NCBI GenBank assembly: GCA_947054185.1
Contig: CAMRVW010000069.1
Location: 1-11,042, forward strand
Source: an uncultured Rikenellaceae bacterium
GTDB taxonomy: Bacteria > Bacteroidota > Bacteroidia > Bacteroidales > Rikenellaceae
Length of the DNA: 11,042 nt
Reading direction: 5' to 3'
Shown: in pieces, positions 1 to 7,856 of the stretch
How positions within the stretch are numbered: position 1 is the first letter of the stretch
How the letters are laid out: every line of letters begins with the position of its first letter
Notes under the pieces: generated by a model
The model's database searches: none
Seen by the model: the letters and a program-made list of their open reading frames with translations, nothing else
Told to the model about the DNA's origin: nothing
Made by a program: the position numbers and the translations under genes

Positions 1-295
1 CGGTACTGCTGTTTATCAGGTTCCGGAACTCTGTATCGGTCGGCAGACGGTAACCCTCGGGGCAGGGATGGGTGTTCCAATTGGACGGATATGTGGACGT
101 GTTCCATGACCCGCTCGGGGTGGCTCCGCCTAACGCCCCGGTGCTGTTCCAGGCCACATTGATGCCCCACTGATAGAACTTACCGTGTGACTCCGCACTC
201 AACTGGCGGTGGTCAGTGAATCCACACCCTATGCGGGCCGACCTGCGGTCGGCCCACCATTCCAGGCAGGCGCGGTCTGAGGAACGAAACCGCAT
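1..295 (-). CDS. FISUMP-domain (Fib_succ_major) protein, partial, cut by the window edge; possible pseudogene
   Basis: The minus-strand frame from 394 down to 1 is open. From about 223 to 1 it reads as a FISUMP domain: GKFYQWG, then a WNTSTYPSNWNTHPCPEG stretch, then RLPTDTEF and NLINSS. The CPEGxRLPTDxEF core is diagnostic of this family of secreted Bacteroidetes and Fibrobacter proteins, whose function is poorly known. The gene continues off the left edge. The ATG at 293-295 is the only good in-frame start, but it is followed by Arg/Cys/Trp-rich sequence that looks neither like a signal peptide nor like the usual lead-in of the domain. A separate frame starting at 426 (MKVIGFTGLLKPLIYILLCG) looks more like a hydrophobic leader, but it runs out of frame with the domain and stops at 229. 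A frameshift or a chimaeric junction is therefore possible. The family call is fairly secure. The start and whether the gene is intact are not. Confidence 0.55.
   Translation of the reverse strand, partial: MRFRSSDRACLEWWADRRSARIGCGFTDHRQLSAESHGKFYQWGINVAWNSTGALGGATPSGSWNTSTYPSNWNTHPCPEGYRLPTDTEFRNLINSST
235..255. repeat. GC-rich 9-bp hairpin with 3-nt loop
   Basis: GGGCCGACC at 235-243 and GGTCGGCCC at 247-255 form a perfect inverted repeat around TGC. It sits just 5' of the recognisable FISUMP coding part on the minus strand. No U-tract follows on either strand, so it is not a classical terminator. It may be a structured leader element or a recombination junction. Confidence 0.6.
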
Positions 296-311
296 ACACT
301 TCCTTGTGTCG

Positions 312-363
312 GGCCGAGAAACAAGGCCCGAGCGGCCCGCAGCCTCCCCCAAACGGAGGGCCG
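312..363. repeat. GC-rich structured repeat, copy 1
   Basis: The block begins with a 17-mer (312-328) that matches the 17-mer at 10902-10918 in 14 of 17 positions. Next comes a hairpin with outer CGGCCC/GGGCCG arms and an inner CCTCC/GGAGG stem (333-363). Copy 2 at 10902-10950 has the same layout in the same orientation. Both copies lie on the 5' side of FISUMP coding sequence read on the minus strand. I aligned them by eye. Confidence 0.5.
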
Positions 364-617
364 CACACCACACAGCAATATATAGATCAGTGGCTTAAGC
401 AAACCCGTGAAGCCTATCACTTTCATGCTTTGCCCTCCGCAGGCTCCGTCCCGCTCTCCGTCAGGCTCTGGAGGACGTTGTGTTTTGCTGCTGCGATGCT
501 TCCGTTTTTGTTTGCTGTACTGTTGTTATTGTTTTCCGCATTGTCTCCACACCCTTTCCGCAAGCGACCATGGCCCATATTAGATATCATTTTGACACCC
601 AACTCCAAGTGCCGAAA
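364..617. other. Gene-poor stretch between the FISUMP fragment and the inverted repeat
   Basis: I see no convincing gene here. Minus-strand frames include a 78-codon one (659-423) that stops in an ATGA overlap with the 65-codon frame starting at 426. The first has a short Asn-rich run. The second has a hydrophobic N-terminus but then becomes Arg/Pro/Gly-rich. Neither resembles a known family. This stretch may be the degenerate 5' part of the FISUMP gene or its leader. Confidence 0.4.
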
Positions 618-678
618 ACGAAAATCAGTTGTAAATGTGTAAGACGCATGTCGAAACACATTTACAACTGATTTTCGT
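618..678. repeat. Perfect 23-bp inverted repeat with 15-bp spacer
   Basis: The arms 618-640 and 656-678 are exact reverse complements (core CAGTTGTAAATGTGT and its complement). The 15-bp spacer has its own small GAC/GTC hairpin. The arms are AT-rich and much longer than a normal terminator stem. The repeat lies about 130 bp past the end of the mannosidase operon. It could be a bidirectional terminator, a palindromic REP- or MITE-like element, or a site-specific recombination site. The sequence alone does not decide. Confidence 0.8.
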
Positions 679-713
679 ACTTTTACCTTAGTTGTTCCTC
701 AATATCTCAAATC

Positions 714-728
714 GGGGTCCGAGACCCC
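714..728. repeat. Short GC hairpin
   Basis: GGGGTC (714-719) and GACCCC (723-728) flank a CGA triloop. The surrounding sequence loosely resembles 10471-10495, downstream of the other FISUMP fragment. No U-tract follows. It lies between the end of the mannosidase operon and the long inverted repeat. Confidence 0.5.
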
Positions 729-749
729 TCCCCCGGAAGGGCCGCCGGA

Positions 750-784
750 GGCAGTTCCCGCAAAATAAGGGGCAGTTCCCGCAA
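750..784. repeat. Two direct copies of GGCAGTTCCCGCAA, 21-bp period
   Basis: The 14-mer occurs at 750-763 and again at 771-784, separated by AATAAGG. The second copy also provides one arm of the terminator-like hairpin that follows the last mannosidase gene. It may be a small tandem duplication of a terminator arm. Confidence 0.75.
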
Positions 785-796
785 TCCCAAACTGCC
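761..796 (-). terminator. Candidate terminator of the GH92 operon
   Basis: Reading the minus strand after the GH92-C stop at 809, GGCAGTT (796-790) pairs with AACTGCC (777-771) across a 12-nt loop. It is followed by CCTTATTTTG. A 7-bp stem followed by a partly U-rich tail, 13 bp after the stop codon, is the best termination candidate for the operon. The U-tract is interrupted, so the call is tentative. Confidence 0.4.
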
Positions 797-808
797 TCAG
801 CCCCGCCG

Positions 809-3073
809 TCAGTACACCCGTGACTGCGGACGGTTCTCCGCCGCCGCGCCGAAGTCTTTGTTGGGCTGAGAACCCATCATGAGTTTCAAGACACCTCCGC
901 CCATTATGTCGCTGTATGTTATAAAGCTCTTGTGATAAGGTTTGCCGTTAAGCTCTGCGCTCTGAATGTATATGTTGTCCTCAGAGTTACCCTCGGCCTC
1001 AACGACAAATGTCTTGCCACCGCCCACCTTCACCGTGGCCCTGTCAAACAAGGGGCTGGCAAGGAGGAATGCGCCATTGGTCGCGTTGGCAGGATAGAAA
1101 CCCATGGCCGTCAAAACATACCACGCGCTCATCTGACCGGCATCCTCGTTACCGCATAAACCTGCGGGGGTGTCGGTGAAAAACTCACGCATTATACGAC
1201 GCGCCAATGCAGCACTCTTCCACTGACGGCCGATGTAATTGTAAAGGAAAGGGGTGCTGTGGTTGGGCTCGTTACCCTGCGCATACTGACCTATCAGACC
1301 CGAAATGTCGGGCGACGACAACTCGTCGAAATTGGTCGGCACCACAAACAGACTGTCAAGTTTGGTCTCGAAAGCCTCCTCAGAGCCGAACAAAGCTATC
1401 AACCCCTCCACATCGTGAGGCACGAGCCATACATACTGCCATGCGGTACCCTCGCAATAATCGTCGTCGCGGTGACGCGATTTGGTGGGATCGAAATCGG
1501 GCGTCCAAGTACCGTTCAGACGCTTGCCCCTCATAAAGCCGCTCTTCTTGTCGAAATAGTGAACATAATTCTTCGACCTCTTCATGAAATAGTCGTAATC
1601 TTTCTTGTTACCCATCTTGGCGGCCATCTGAGCTATGGCCCAGTCATCTATGGCATACTCCAACGCCTTGGCCACCGACTCACCCTCACGGTCGGCGGGT
1701 ATGTAACCTATCTTGCGCACATAATCGAGCCCGCGCTGATTGAGGTTGGCGTAATCCTTGGCTGCCTGATAGGCCTTGAGGGTGTCAAAGCCGGGTATGT
1801 CACGCAAATATGCCATGGCCATCACAGGTATGGAGTGAAACCCGACCATGCAGTTGTTCTCATTGCCGGCCAAATGCCATACGGGCACATAACCCTGCTG
1901 ATCGTATATCTTGACGAAGTCGTTCACAAACTCACCTGTGCGCTCAGGCTCGAGAATGGTGTAAAGAGGATTGGCGGCACGATAAGTGTCCCACAACGAG
2001 TAAACGGTATATACGTTGCTTACGGTGTCACTATAAATCTTGCCGTCGGCGCCGCGATAACGTCCGTTCACATCGTTAAACAGCTGAGGAGCGAATGCGG
2101 TGTGATAAAGGGCGGTGTAAAAGGCGCGCTTGTCGTCGTTGCGCTTGCCCTCTATCTCTATCTTGGAGAGATAACCGTTCCACTTGTCCCATGCCTCTTG
2201 AGCCACAACATCGAAATCGCTGTCTTCAAGCTCGGCGAGGTAATTGAGCCTTGCTCCCTCTATGTCCACGGCCGATATGCCCACCTTGGCCACGACGGTC
2301 TCCGCCTTTCCGAAGTCGACAAAGGCACGTACCCGCACACCTTTACCTTCGGAGCCGTCAACCTCGCCGCCGCCGTTATATATCCTGATGCCCTTTATGG
2401 GAGCCGAGAAATGAGCAGAGAAGAATACGCGCTGATCGGGCGCCCAACCGCGCGAATATCTGTAACCCTCTATGGTGCGGTCATCCACCTGACGAACGAA
2501 ACCCTCCACCGGCGAGTCCCAGCCTATGCCGCTCTCGAGGTCTATCACGATACCGGCGTCGGCAGTGCCATCGGGATAGTTGTAACGGTGTATGCCGCAA
2601 CGCTCCGTTGCCGACAGCTCGGCCAATATGTCGTACTTTTCGAGCTTCACCGAGTAATAACCGGGACGTGCCGTCTCGCCGTCATGGCTGTACTTAGACA
2701 CATAAGAGGCCTGATAACCCTCGTCGCTCACCATCTGCACCGGCACCTTACCTGCCACCGGCATGAACACTATGTCGCCGAGGTCGCCTATGCCCGTGCC
2801 GCTGAGGTGGGTGTGCGCAAACCCTTTAACTATCGAGTCGCTGTAATGGTAACCCGAGCACCAGTCCCACCCCTGCGTTATGTTGCTGGGACCGAGCTGA
2901 ACGCCGCCGAAAGGCACATTGGCCCCCAGGAAGACGTGACCGTGATCGTCAGTGCCTATAAAAGGATCGACATAAGAGCACGGCGTACCGTCTGAAGCGC
3001 TCTTGACATTCTCACACGAAACGGCACCGCACAATACAACCGATGCCGCCGCAATGACTAAAAATCTCTTCAT
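809..3073 (-). CDS. GH92 family alpha-mannosidase, lipoprotein (GH92-C)
   Basis: Exo-acting, Ca2+-dependent alpha-mannosidase of glycoside hydrolase family 92, predicted to remove terminal mannose from glycans at the cell envelope. The 754-residue product has an N-terminal beta-sandwich domain (about 30-270, with VDPFIGT and HLSGTGIGDLGD) and an alpha/alpha-barrel catalytic domain (about 290-740). Visible motifs are SLWDTYRA (359-366), CEGTAWQY with the likely acid Glu541, QGNEPNH (599-605) and GNEDAGQMSAW with the likely base Asp644. The signal peptide ends at Cys20 (GAVSC), so it is probably a lipoprotein. I chose the ATG at 3073 for its short basic start (MKRF). An ATG at 3097 adds 8 residues, and a GTG upstream is less likely. 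It is the last gene of the operon, 116 bp after GH92-B. The family is secure, the linkage specificity is not: it lacks the BT3990-type His-Glu pair. Confidence 0.93.
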   Translation of the reverse strand: MKRFLVIAAASVVLCGAVSCENVKSASDGTPCSYVDPFIGTDDHGHVFLGANVPFGGVQLGPSNITQGWDWCSGYHYSDSIVKGFAHTHLSGTGIGDLGDIVFMPVAGKVPVQMVSDEGYQASYVSKYSHDGETARPGYYSVKLEKYDILAELSATERCGIHRYNYPDGTADAGIVIDLESGIGWDSPVEGFVRQVDDRTIEGYRYSRGWAPDQRVFFSAHFSAPIKGIRIYNGGGEVDGSEGKGVRVRAFVDFGKAETVVAKVGISAVDIEGARLNYLAELEDSDFDVVAQEAWDKWNGYLSKIEIEGKRNDDKRAFYTALYHTAFAPQLFNDVNGRYRGADGKIYSDTVSNVYTVYSLWDTYRAANPLYTILEPERTGEFVNDFVKIYDQQGYVPVWHLAGNENNCMVGFHSIPVMAMAYLRDIPGFDTLKAYQAAKDYANLNQRGLDYVRKIGYIPADREGESVAKALEYAIDDWAIAQMAAKMGNKKDYDYFMKRSKNYVHYFDKKSGFMRGKRLNGTWTPDFDPTKSRHRDDDYCEGTAWQYVWLVPHDVEGLIALFGSEEAFETKLDSLFVVPTNFDELSSPDISGLIGQYAQGNEPNHSTPFLYNYIGRQWKSAALARRIMREFFTDTPAGLCGNEDAGQMSAWYVLTAMGFYPANATNGAFLLASPLFDRATVKVGGGKTFVVEAEGNSEDNIYIQSAELNGKPYHKSFITYSDIMGGGVLKLMMGSQPNKDFGAAAENRPQSRVY

Positions 3074-3104
3074 TTGTCGCAAATTATTGTTTTTCATACT
3101 ATCT

Positions 3105-3165
3105 CTCAACCGCCACACCCCCAAAAATCCGCCGCAAAAAGCCAATAGCACACCCCTCAACCGCC
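3105..3165. repeat. 10-bp direct repeat in the gap between GH92-B and GH92-C
   Basis: CTCAACCGCC occurs at 3105-3114 and at 3156-3165, 51 bp apart, each copy beside a CACACCCC-like run. The gap (3074-3189) has no obvious promoter or terminator. The repeat could be chance in a C-rich intergenic stretch, or a small operator or RNA-processing site. Confidence 0.35.
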
Positions 3166-3189
3166 CCGCCCCTGAAAGAGCCCCCGTTC

Positions 3190-5388
3190 TCACTTCACCG
3201 GCTGGTCGCTCATCTCAAACACAAGCTCGCCGCCCGCCATTATATCCTGATGCTTCAAGATATAACCGTCAAGAGGTTTGCCGTTTAGCATCAACGACTT
3301 GACATATATATTCCTCGGACTGTTGTTAACGGCCCTTATCACGAACCGCTTGCCGCCCGGCAACTTGATGGTGGCCTTGTCAAACAACGGCGACCCTATG
3401 TCATAATCGCCCCCCACCGGATTGACAGGATAGAAACCCAACGAGCTCAACACATACCAGGCCGACATCTGTCCGCAGTCCTCGTTGCCGCAATGGCCCG
3501 ACGGTGTGGCCCTGTACTGACCCGTAAGTATTTGCCTTACATAACCCTGCGTCTTCCACGCCTGACCCGAATAATTATACAGATAGGCCACATGATGGCT
3601 CGGCTCGTTGCCATGCACATACTGCCCTATCATACCCGTCGAGAATATGGGCAGCTTGTCGTCTGCCAACGGCATATAGTTGAACATGCTGTCCATCTTC
3701 AGGGAGAACCTGTCGGCCCCTCCCACAATGTCGACAAGCCCGGGTATGTCGTGCTGCACCGACCACATATACTGCCACCCGTTGCTCTCGGTGAAATGCT
3801 TGGTATAATCCTTTGCCACAAATGGGTTTATCCACTTGCCATCCTCCCCGCGCGGACGCATGAACGAGCTTGACGGGTCATAGACGTTACGCCAGTTGCG
3901 CGCCCTCTTGGCAAACCTCTCGGCCACATCGGTGCGCCCCATGCGCTCGGCCATCTTAGATATGGCCCAGTCGTCGAAGGCATACTCAAGCGTCTTGGAG
4001 ACAGACTCCTCAGCCCTCTGCCAGGGTATGTAACCCAGCGCCTTATAGTCGCCTATGTTGCGGTAAGAGTCGTAATCGGCAGTGGCCACACACGCCTCAA
4101 GCGCCTTTTGTGCATCAAACCCGCCTATGCCTTTAAGATAGGCGTCCGCAATCACCGGCACACTGTGATAACCTATCATCATGTCGGTCTCAGACCCCTG
4201 CATGTTCCACACTGGCAGGCGTCCGTGCTGCTCGAAAAAGGCGAGCATCGACAACACCATGTCGCCCACGCGCGAGGTCTGCGTTATGGTGTATAAGGGG
4301 TGTGCCGCACGATAGGTGTCCCACAGCGAGAATGTCGAGTAATTGACCCACCCGCCTGTATTGTATGTGCGACCGTCAGCCCCCCGGTAATCGCAATTAA
4401 CATCCATGAATATGGTGGGGGCAAGCGAACTCTGATAGAGAGTGGTGTAAAAAGTACGCTTGGCATTGTCGTCGGGTGTCTCCACCACAATCTTGTTGAG
4501 CTCGACGTTCCACATGCTGTCGGCAGAGCGACGCACATCGTCGAAACTCCGCCCGCCCGTCTCCGCATCGAGGTTCTGTCGGGCATTATCCACACTCACG
4601 GGCGATATGGCGGCACGCACCACCAAAGGCTCTGCCAACACGTCCGACCCGAAATCGAAACGTGCGGCATAACCGCGTCCGCCCCCTTTGATGGCACGAT
4701 GCTGAATGTCGGCCACCGTCACCGAATGTGAAAACCTGGCCACGAAATAGAGCTTCTGACCCTGTGCCCACCCCTCAGAGAAACGATATCCCGACACCGT
4801 CACCGAGTCGTCGAGCACAATGCGGCTGTCTGTGGTGGCATCCCAGTTAATGGCACGGTCAAGGTCGAGATATACCGACGGTGTCATGCCCGAGGCGGCA
4901 TTGTAAGTGTAACGTTGCACACCGCACCTCTGCGTGGCCGTCAGCTCCACCACCGTGCCGTCCTTGTCGAGCCTCACGGCATAATAACCCGGCGAAGCCG
5001 TCTCGTTGTCATGCGAAAACTTTGAACCTATAGACCTGTCGAACGGACTGTTCTTGACACCCGCCCGCGTCAGGGCCGGCATGAAGGCGAAGTCGTAAAG
5101 GTCACCCGCACCGGTACCGCTCAGGTGCGTCATCGAAAATGAGTTTATCACCGAGTCGGGATAGTCGTAACCCGATATGCGATACCAGCCGCCCCCCTCG
5201 TTGTCGGGACTCATCTGCACCATGCCGAAAGGCACCTGCGCACCGGGATAGGTATTGCCGGGTCCCTCGGTACCCATAAAGGGATTGACATACTCCGTCA
5301 GAGCCTCCATAGGCTCATCGCTCGGTTTCTCGGCGTTACATGCGGCAAGAGCCGCGGCAAAAAAAGCTAAATAAAACAGTCGTCTCAT
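3190..5388 (-). CDS. GH92 family alpha-mannosidase, lipoprotein (GH92-B)
   Basis: Second GH92 exo-alpha-mannosidase, 732 residues, a normal length for the family. The signal peptide MRRLFYLAFFAAALAAC ends in a textbook lipobox (LAAC, Cys17), so it should be a membrane-anchored lipoprotein. The N-terminal sandwich carries YVNPFMGT (33-40) and THLSGTGAGDLYDF (87-100). The catalytic barrel carries SLWDTYRA (354-361), FTESNGWQY with likely acid Glu534, HGNEPSHH (592-599) and GNEDCGQMSAW with likely base Asp637. It resembles GH92-C more than GH92-A in all of these motifs. Its ATG overlaps the GH92-A stop (ATGA, 5388-5385), which implies translational coupling. The GNED motif has Asn where BT3990 has its first Asp (recalled as Asp642). 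The linkage preference cannot be told from sequence alone. Confidence 0.95.
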   Translation of the reverse strand: MRRLFYLAFFAAALAACNAEKPSDEPMEALTEYVNPFMGTEGPGNTYPGAQVPFGMVQMSPDNEGGGWYRISGYDYPDSVINSFSMTHLSGTGAGDLYDFAFMPALTRAGVKNSPFDRSIGSKFSHDNETASPGYYAVRLDKDGTVVELTATQRCGVQRYTYNAASGMTPSVYLDLDRAINWDATTDSRIVLDDSVTVSGYRFSEGWAQGQKLYFVARFSHSVTVADIQHRAIKGGGRGYAARFDFGSDVLAEPLVVRAAISPVSVDNARQNLDAETGGRSFDDVRRSADSMWNVELNKIVVETPDDNAKRTFYTTLYQSSLAPTIFMDVNCDYRGADGRTYNTGGWVNYSTFSLWDTYRAAHPLYTITQTSRVGDMVLSMLAFFEQHGRLPVWNMQGSETDMMIGYHSVPVIADAYLKGIGGFDAQKALEACVATADYDSYRNIGDYKALGYIPWQRAEESVSKTLEYAFDDWAISKMAERMGRTDVAERFAKRARNWRNVYDPSSSFMRPRGEDGKWINPFVAKDYTKHFTESNGWQYMWSVQHDIPGLVDIVGGADRFSLKMDSMFNYMPLADDKLPIFSTGMIGQYVHGNEPSHHVAYLYNYSGQAWKTQGYVRQILTGQYRATPSGHCGNEDCGQMSAWYVLSSLGFYPVNPVGGDYDIGSPLFDKATIKLPGGKRFVIRAVNNSPRNIYVKSLMLNGKPLDGYILKHQDIMAGGELVFEMSDQPVK

Positions 5389-7712
5389 CGGCGCGATTGC
5401 TTTTGATTCATGGTCTTAAGTCGGTCACTCATAGAGAGCGGAGCGGCATAGTCACCCCGTCCCCTTTCGTAATTGGGCTTGTCGCCCATCGAGAAACAGA
5501 GACTGCCGCCGGCGTCTATCACCGATGCCGGTATGTAATTGCGATCGTAAGGACGACCATTCAACAAGGCGCTCTCTATGTATATGTTGTCGCAATCGTT
5601 GTCAGGCGCCTCTATGGTGAATGTATTGCCGTTTTCAAGATGCAACACCGCCTTTCTGAACAACGGCGAACCGAACATGTAATCGCCGTCTATGGGCGAG
5701 AGGGGATAAAAACCCAACGCACTGAAAACAAACCATGCCGAGGTCTGACCGTTGTCCTCGTCACCGCAATAACCGTCGGGAGCAGGGGTGTACATACGCC
5801 TCATCACCTGACGGCTCCACCTCTGAGCCTTCCACGGCTGACCGACAAAGTCATAAAGATAAATGGCATGCTGAACGGGCTGGTTGCCGTGGGCATAATT
5901 ACCCATACCCACTATCTGCATCTCTCTTATCTCGTGTATTGGAAAACCGTAATAGCTGTCGTCAAACACCGGCGGCACGGCAAATACCGTATCGAGCGTG
6001 GACGCAAACCTCTCCTTGCCGCCCATGGCTTCGGCCAACCCGGCCACATCGTGCATCACCGACCATGTGTAATGCCAGCTGTTGCCCTCGGTGAAAGCAT
6101 CGCCCCACTTGAACGGGTTGAACGGACTCTGGAAAGTGCCGTCGGCGTTACGCCCGCGCATCAGGCCGCTCTCCTTGTCGAACACGTTGCGCCAGTTCTG
6201 CGCCTGACGGGTGAAACGCTCTATGTCGCGCTTGCCACGGCCTATCTTCTCGGCCACCCTCATTATGCCGTAATCGGCATAGGCATATTCGAGTGTGCGC
6301 GCCACATTCTCGTTGACACCCACGTTGTAAGGCACATAACCCAACTTATTGTAATAACCGGCCCCCGCACGACCCACGGATGTTATGGGGCCGGCATTGT
6401 CTGCGCTCTTGACCATGGCCTCATAAAGCGTCTCTATATCGTAACAATCGATGCCGCGCATATATGCCGAGGCTATGTTTACAGCCGAGTTGGAGCCTAT
6501 CATGCAGTCGCGGTGACCCGGACTCATCCACTCGGGCAACCACCCGCTCTCACGATAGGTGTGCACCAACCCCTCCATTATGTGCGACGTGAGTGTGGGA
6601 TAGAATGTCTCAAGGAATGGGAACACAGCCCTGAAAGTATCCCAGAAGCCGTTGTCCGTAAACATATACCCGGGCAACACCTCGCCGTTATAAGGGCTGT
6701 AATGCACCACCTCACCCTTGGCGTCTATCTCGTAAAACTTACGCGGGAAGAGCAAAAGACGATAGAGCGACGAGTAAAAGACCTTTATGTCGTCATACCG
6801 GCCTCCGCTCACCTCTATGCGACCCAACTCCCTGTTCCACAGGTCATACCCCTCTTTCTTCACCTGATCGAAACTCTTGTCGCCCATCTCGCGCTCAAGG
6901 TTGAGCCACGCCTGCTCATACGATATGAACGACGATGCCACTCGCACCGTCACCTCTTCGCCCTTGGCGGTAACGAAACTCACCACCGCACCGGCATGCC
7001 TGCCCTCGGCCTCCGCCGCATTAGCAAGCGTATCGGGATTTTCGCTCCACACCCTCACCTGCTCTATGGGCTTGTCTATGCGCATGACCACATAGTTACG
7101 GAAATTGTCGGGCACCCCTCCCGAGTTCTTGGTGGTGTAACCCGTTATCACACCGCGCTCTTTGTCAACCTTGACGGCCGAACCACCGTCAAACATATCT
7201 ATTATAAGGTGCGACTTGTCGCTCTCGGGATATGTCAGCCTCATCTGCATGGCCCGCTCTGTGGGCGTGAGCTCGGCCGTTATGTCATGGTCGGCCAGAT
7301 ACACGCCGTAATAGTAAGGTGTCGCCGTCTCGGCCTTGTGCGAAAACCAGCTGGCCCTCTTGTCCTGAGAGGCGCCTATAACACCCGTCGTGGGCATAAG
7401 CGCAAACTGGCCGTAATCGTTTATCCACGGACTGGGCTGATGCGTCTGTTTGAAGCCGCGTATCTTCTTGGCCGAATAGGTATAACCCCATCCGTCACCC
7501 ATCTTGCCCGTCTGAGGCGTCCAGAAGTTCATGCCCCACGGATGAGCCACCGCCGGATAGGTGTTACCATTGGATAGCGCATACTCAGAGTCGCTCCCCA
7601 TCAGAGTGTTGACCCACTCGACAGGATTTTCAACCTTGTCGACAACCACGTTTTGCGCCCCGACCGACATAGCCGATAAAATCGCCGACAGCATCAAAAC
7701 CAACCTTTTCAT
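5385..7712 (-). CDS. GH92 family alpha-mannosidase, BT3990-like, probable alpha-1,2 specificity (GH92-A)
   Basis: First gene of the mannosidase operon. Residue numbers here count from an in-frame TTG at 7724, giving 779 residues. I prefer the ATG at 7712 (MKRLVLML, 775 residues). The ATG at 7718 is also possible. The signal peptide ends near SVGAQ without a cysteine, so the enzyme is probably a soluble periplasmic or secreted protein cut by signal peptidase I. Catalytic-domain motifs are FWDTFRA (360-366), FTEGNSWHY with acid Glu546, HEIRE with His597-Glu598, HGNQPVQH (612-619) and GDEDNGQTSAW with Asp655 and Asp657. Glu546 to His597 is 51 residues, and Glu546 to Asp657 is 111. These are the same distances as E533-H584 and E533-D644 that I recall for B. 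thetaiotaomicron BT3990, an alpha-1,2-mannosidase. Its N-terminal domain has HQPSPW where B and C have HLSGTG. No convincing -33/-7 promoter was seen in the 144-bp gap upstream. Confidence 0.95.
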   Translation of the reverse strand: MKRLVLMLSAILSAMSVGAQNVVVDKVENPVEWVNTLMGSDSEYALSNGNTYPAVAHPWGMNFWTPQTGKMGDGWGYTYSAKKIRGFKQTHQPSPWINDYGQFALMPTTGVIGASQDKRASWFSHKAETATPYYYGVYLADHDITAELTPTERAMQMRLTYPESDKSHLIIDMFDGGSAVKVDKERGVITGYTTKNSGGVPDNFRNYVVMRIDKPIEQVRVWSENPDTLANAAEAEGRHAGAVVSFVTAKGEEVTVRVASSFISYEQAWLNLEREMGDKSFDQVKKEGYDLWNRELGRIEVSGGRYDDIKVFYSSLYRLLLFPRKFYEIDAKGEVVHYSPYNGEVLPGYMFTDNGFWDTFRAVFPFLETFYPTLTSHIMEGLVHTYRESGWLPEWMSPGHRDCMIGSNSAVNIASAYMRGIDCYDIETLYEAMVKSADNAGPITSVGRAGAGYYNKLGYVPYNVGVNENVARTLEYAYADYGIMRVAEKIGRGKRDIERFTRQAQNWRNVFDKESGLMRGRNADGTFQSPFNPFKWGDAFTEGNSWHYTWSVMHDVAGLAEAMGGKERFASTLDTVFAVPPVFDDSYYGFPIHEIREMQIVGMGNYAHGNQPVQHAIYLYDFVGQPWKAQRWSRQVMRRMYTPAPDGYCGDEDNGQTSAWFVFSALGFYPLSPIDGDYMFGSPLFRKAVLHLENGNTFTIEAPDNDCDNIYIESALLNGRPYDRNYIPASVIDAGGSLCFSMGDKPNYERGRGDYAAPLSMSDRLKTMNQKQSRR

Positions 7713-7856
7713 ACTCATTATCAAGACTTAAGATAAAAACATACTATCAACTCTTCCCCCGCTCTCTCTTCCGGACATTCAAGCCCGCCAACCACACTTT
7801 CAATATCCCCGCTTATACGTAAATGCCGCCGCTATTTAACACACCGGCCGTCTCTT

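Noticed and set aside
235..255. CRISPR repeat or tRNA arm
   Set aside because: It is a single hairpin without spaced copies or a cloverleaf. No CRISPR array or tRNA was seen anywhere in the window.
423..659. A 78-codon minus-strand frame with an Asn-rich run
   Set aside because: It begins inside the perfect inverted repeat, has no family resemblance, and its composition looks like chance. It is kept only as a note on the gene-poor stretch.
1259..2995. A 578-codon plus-strand open frame antisense to GH92-C
   Set aside because: Same explanation: it is a shadow frame of a real gene and shows no recognisable domain or start context.
5340..7577. A 745-codon plus-strand open frame antisense to GH92-A
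   Set aside because: It mirrors the mannosidase gene, whose GH92 motifs are unmistakable. Few TTA/CTA/TCA codons on the coding strand leave the antisense frame open. Its His/Arg/Val-rich product matches no family I know.
7713..7856. Promoter for the GH92 operon (TATGTTTT near 7740)
   Set aside because: A -7-like box is present, but I found no -33 TTTG at a suitable distance, so it is not listed as a feature.
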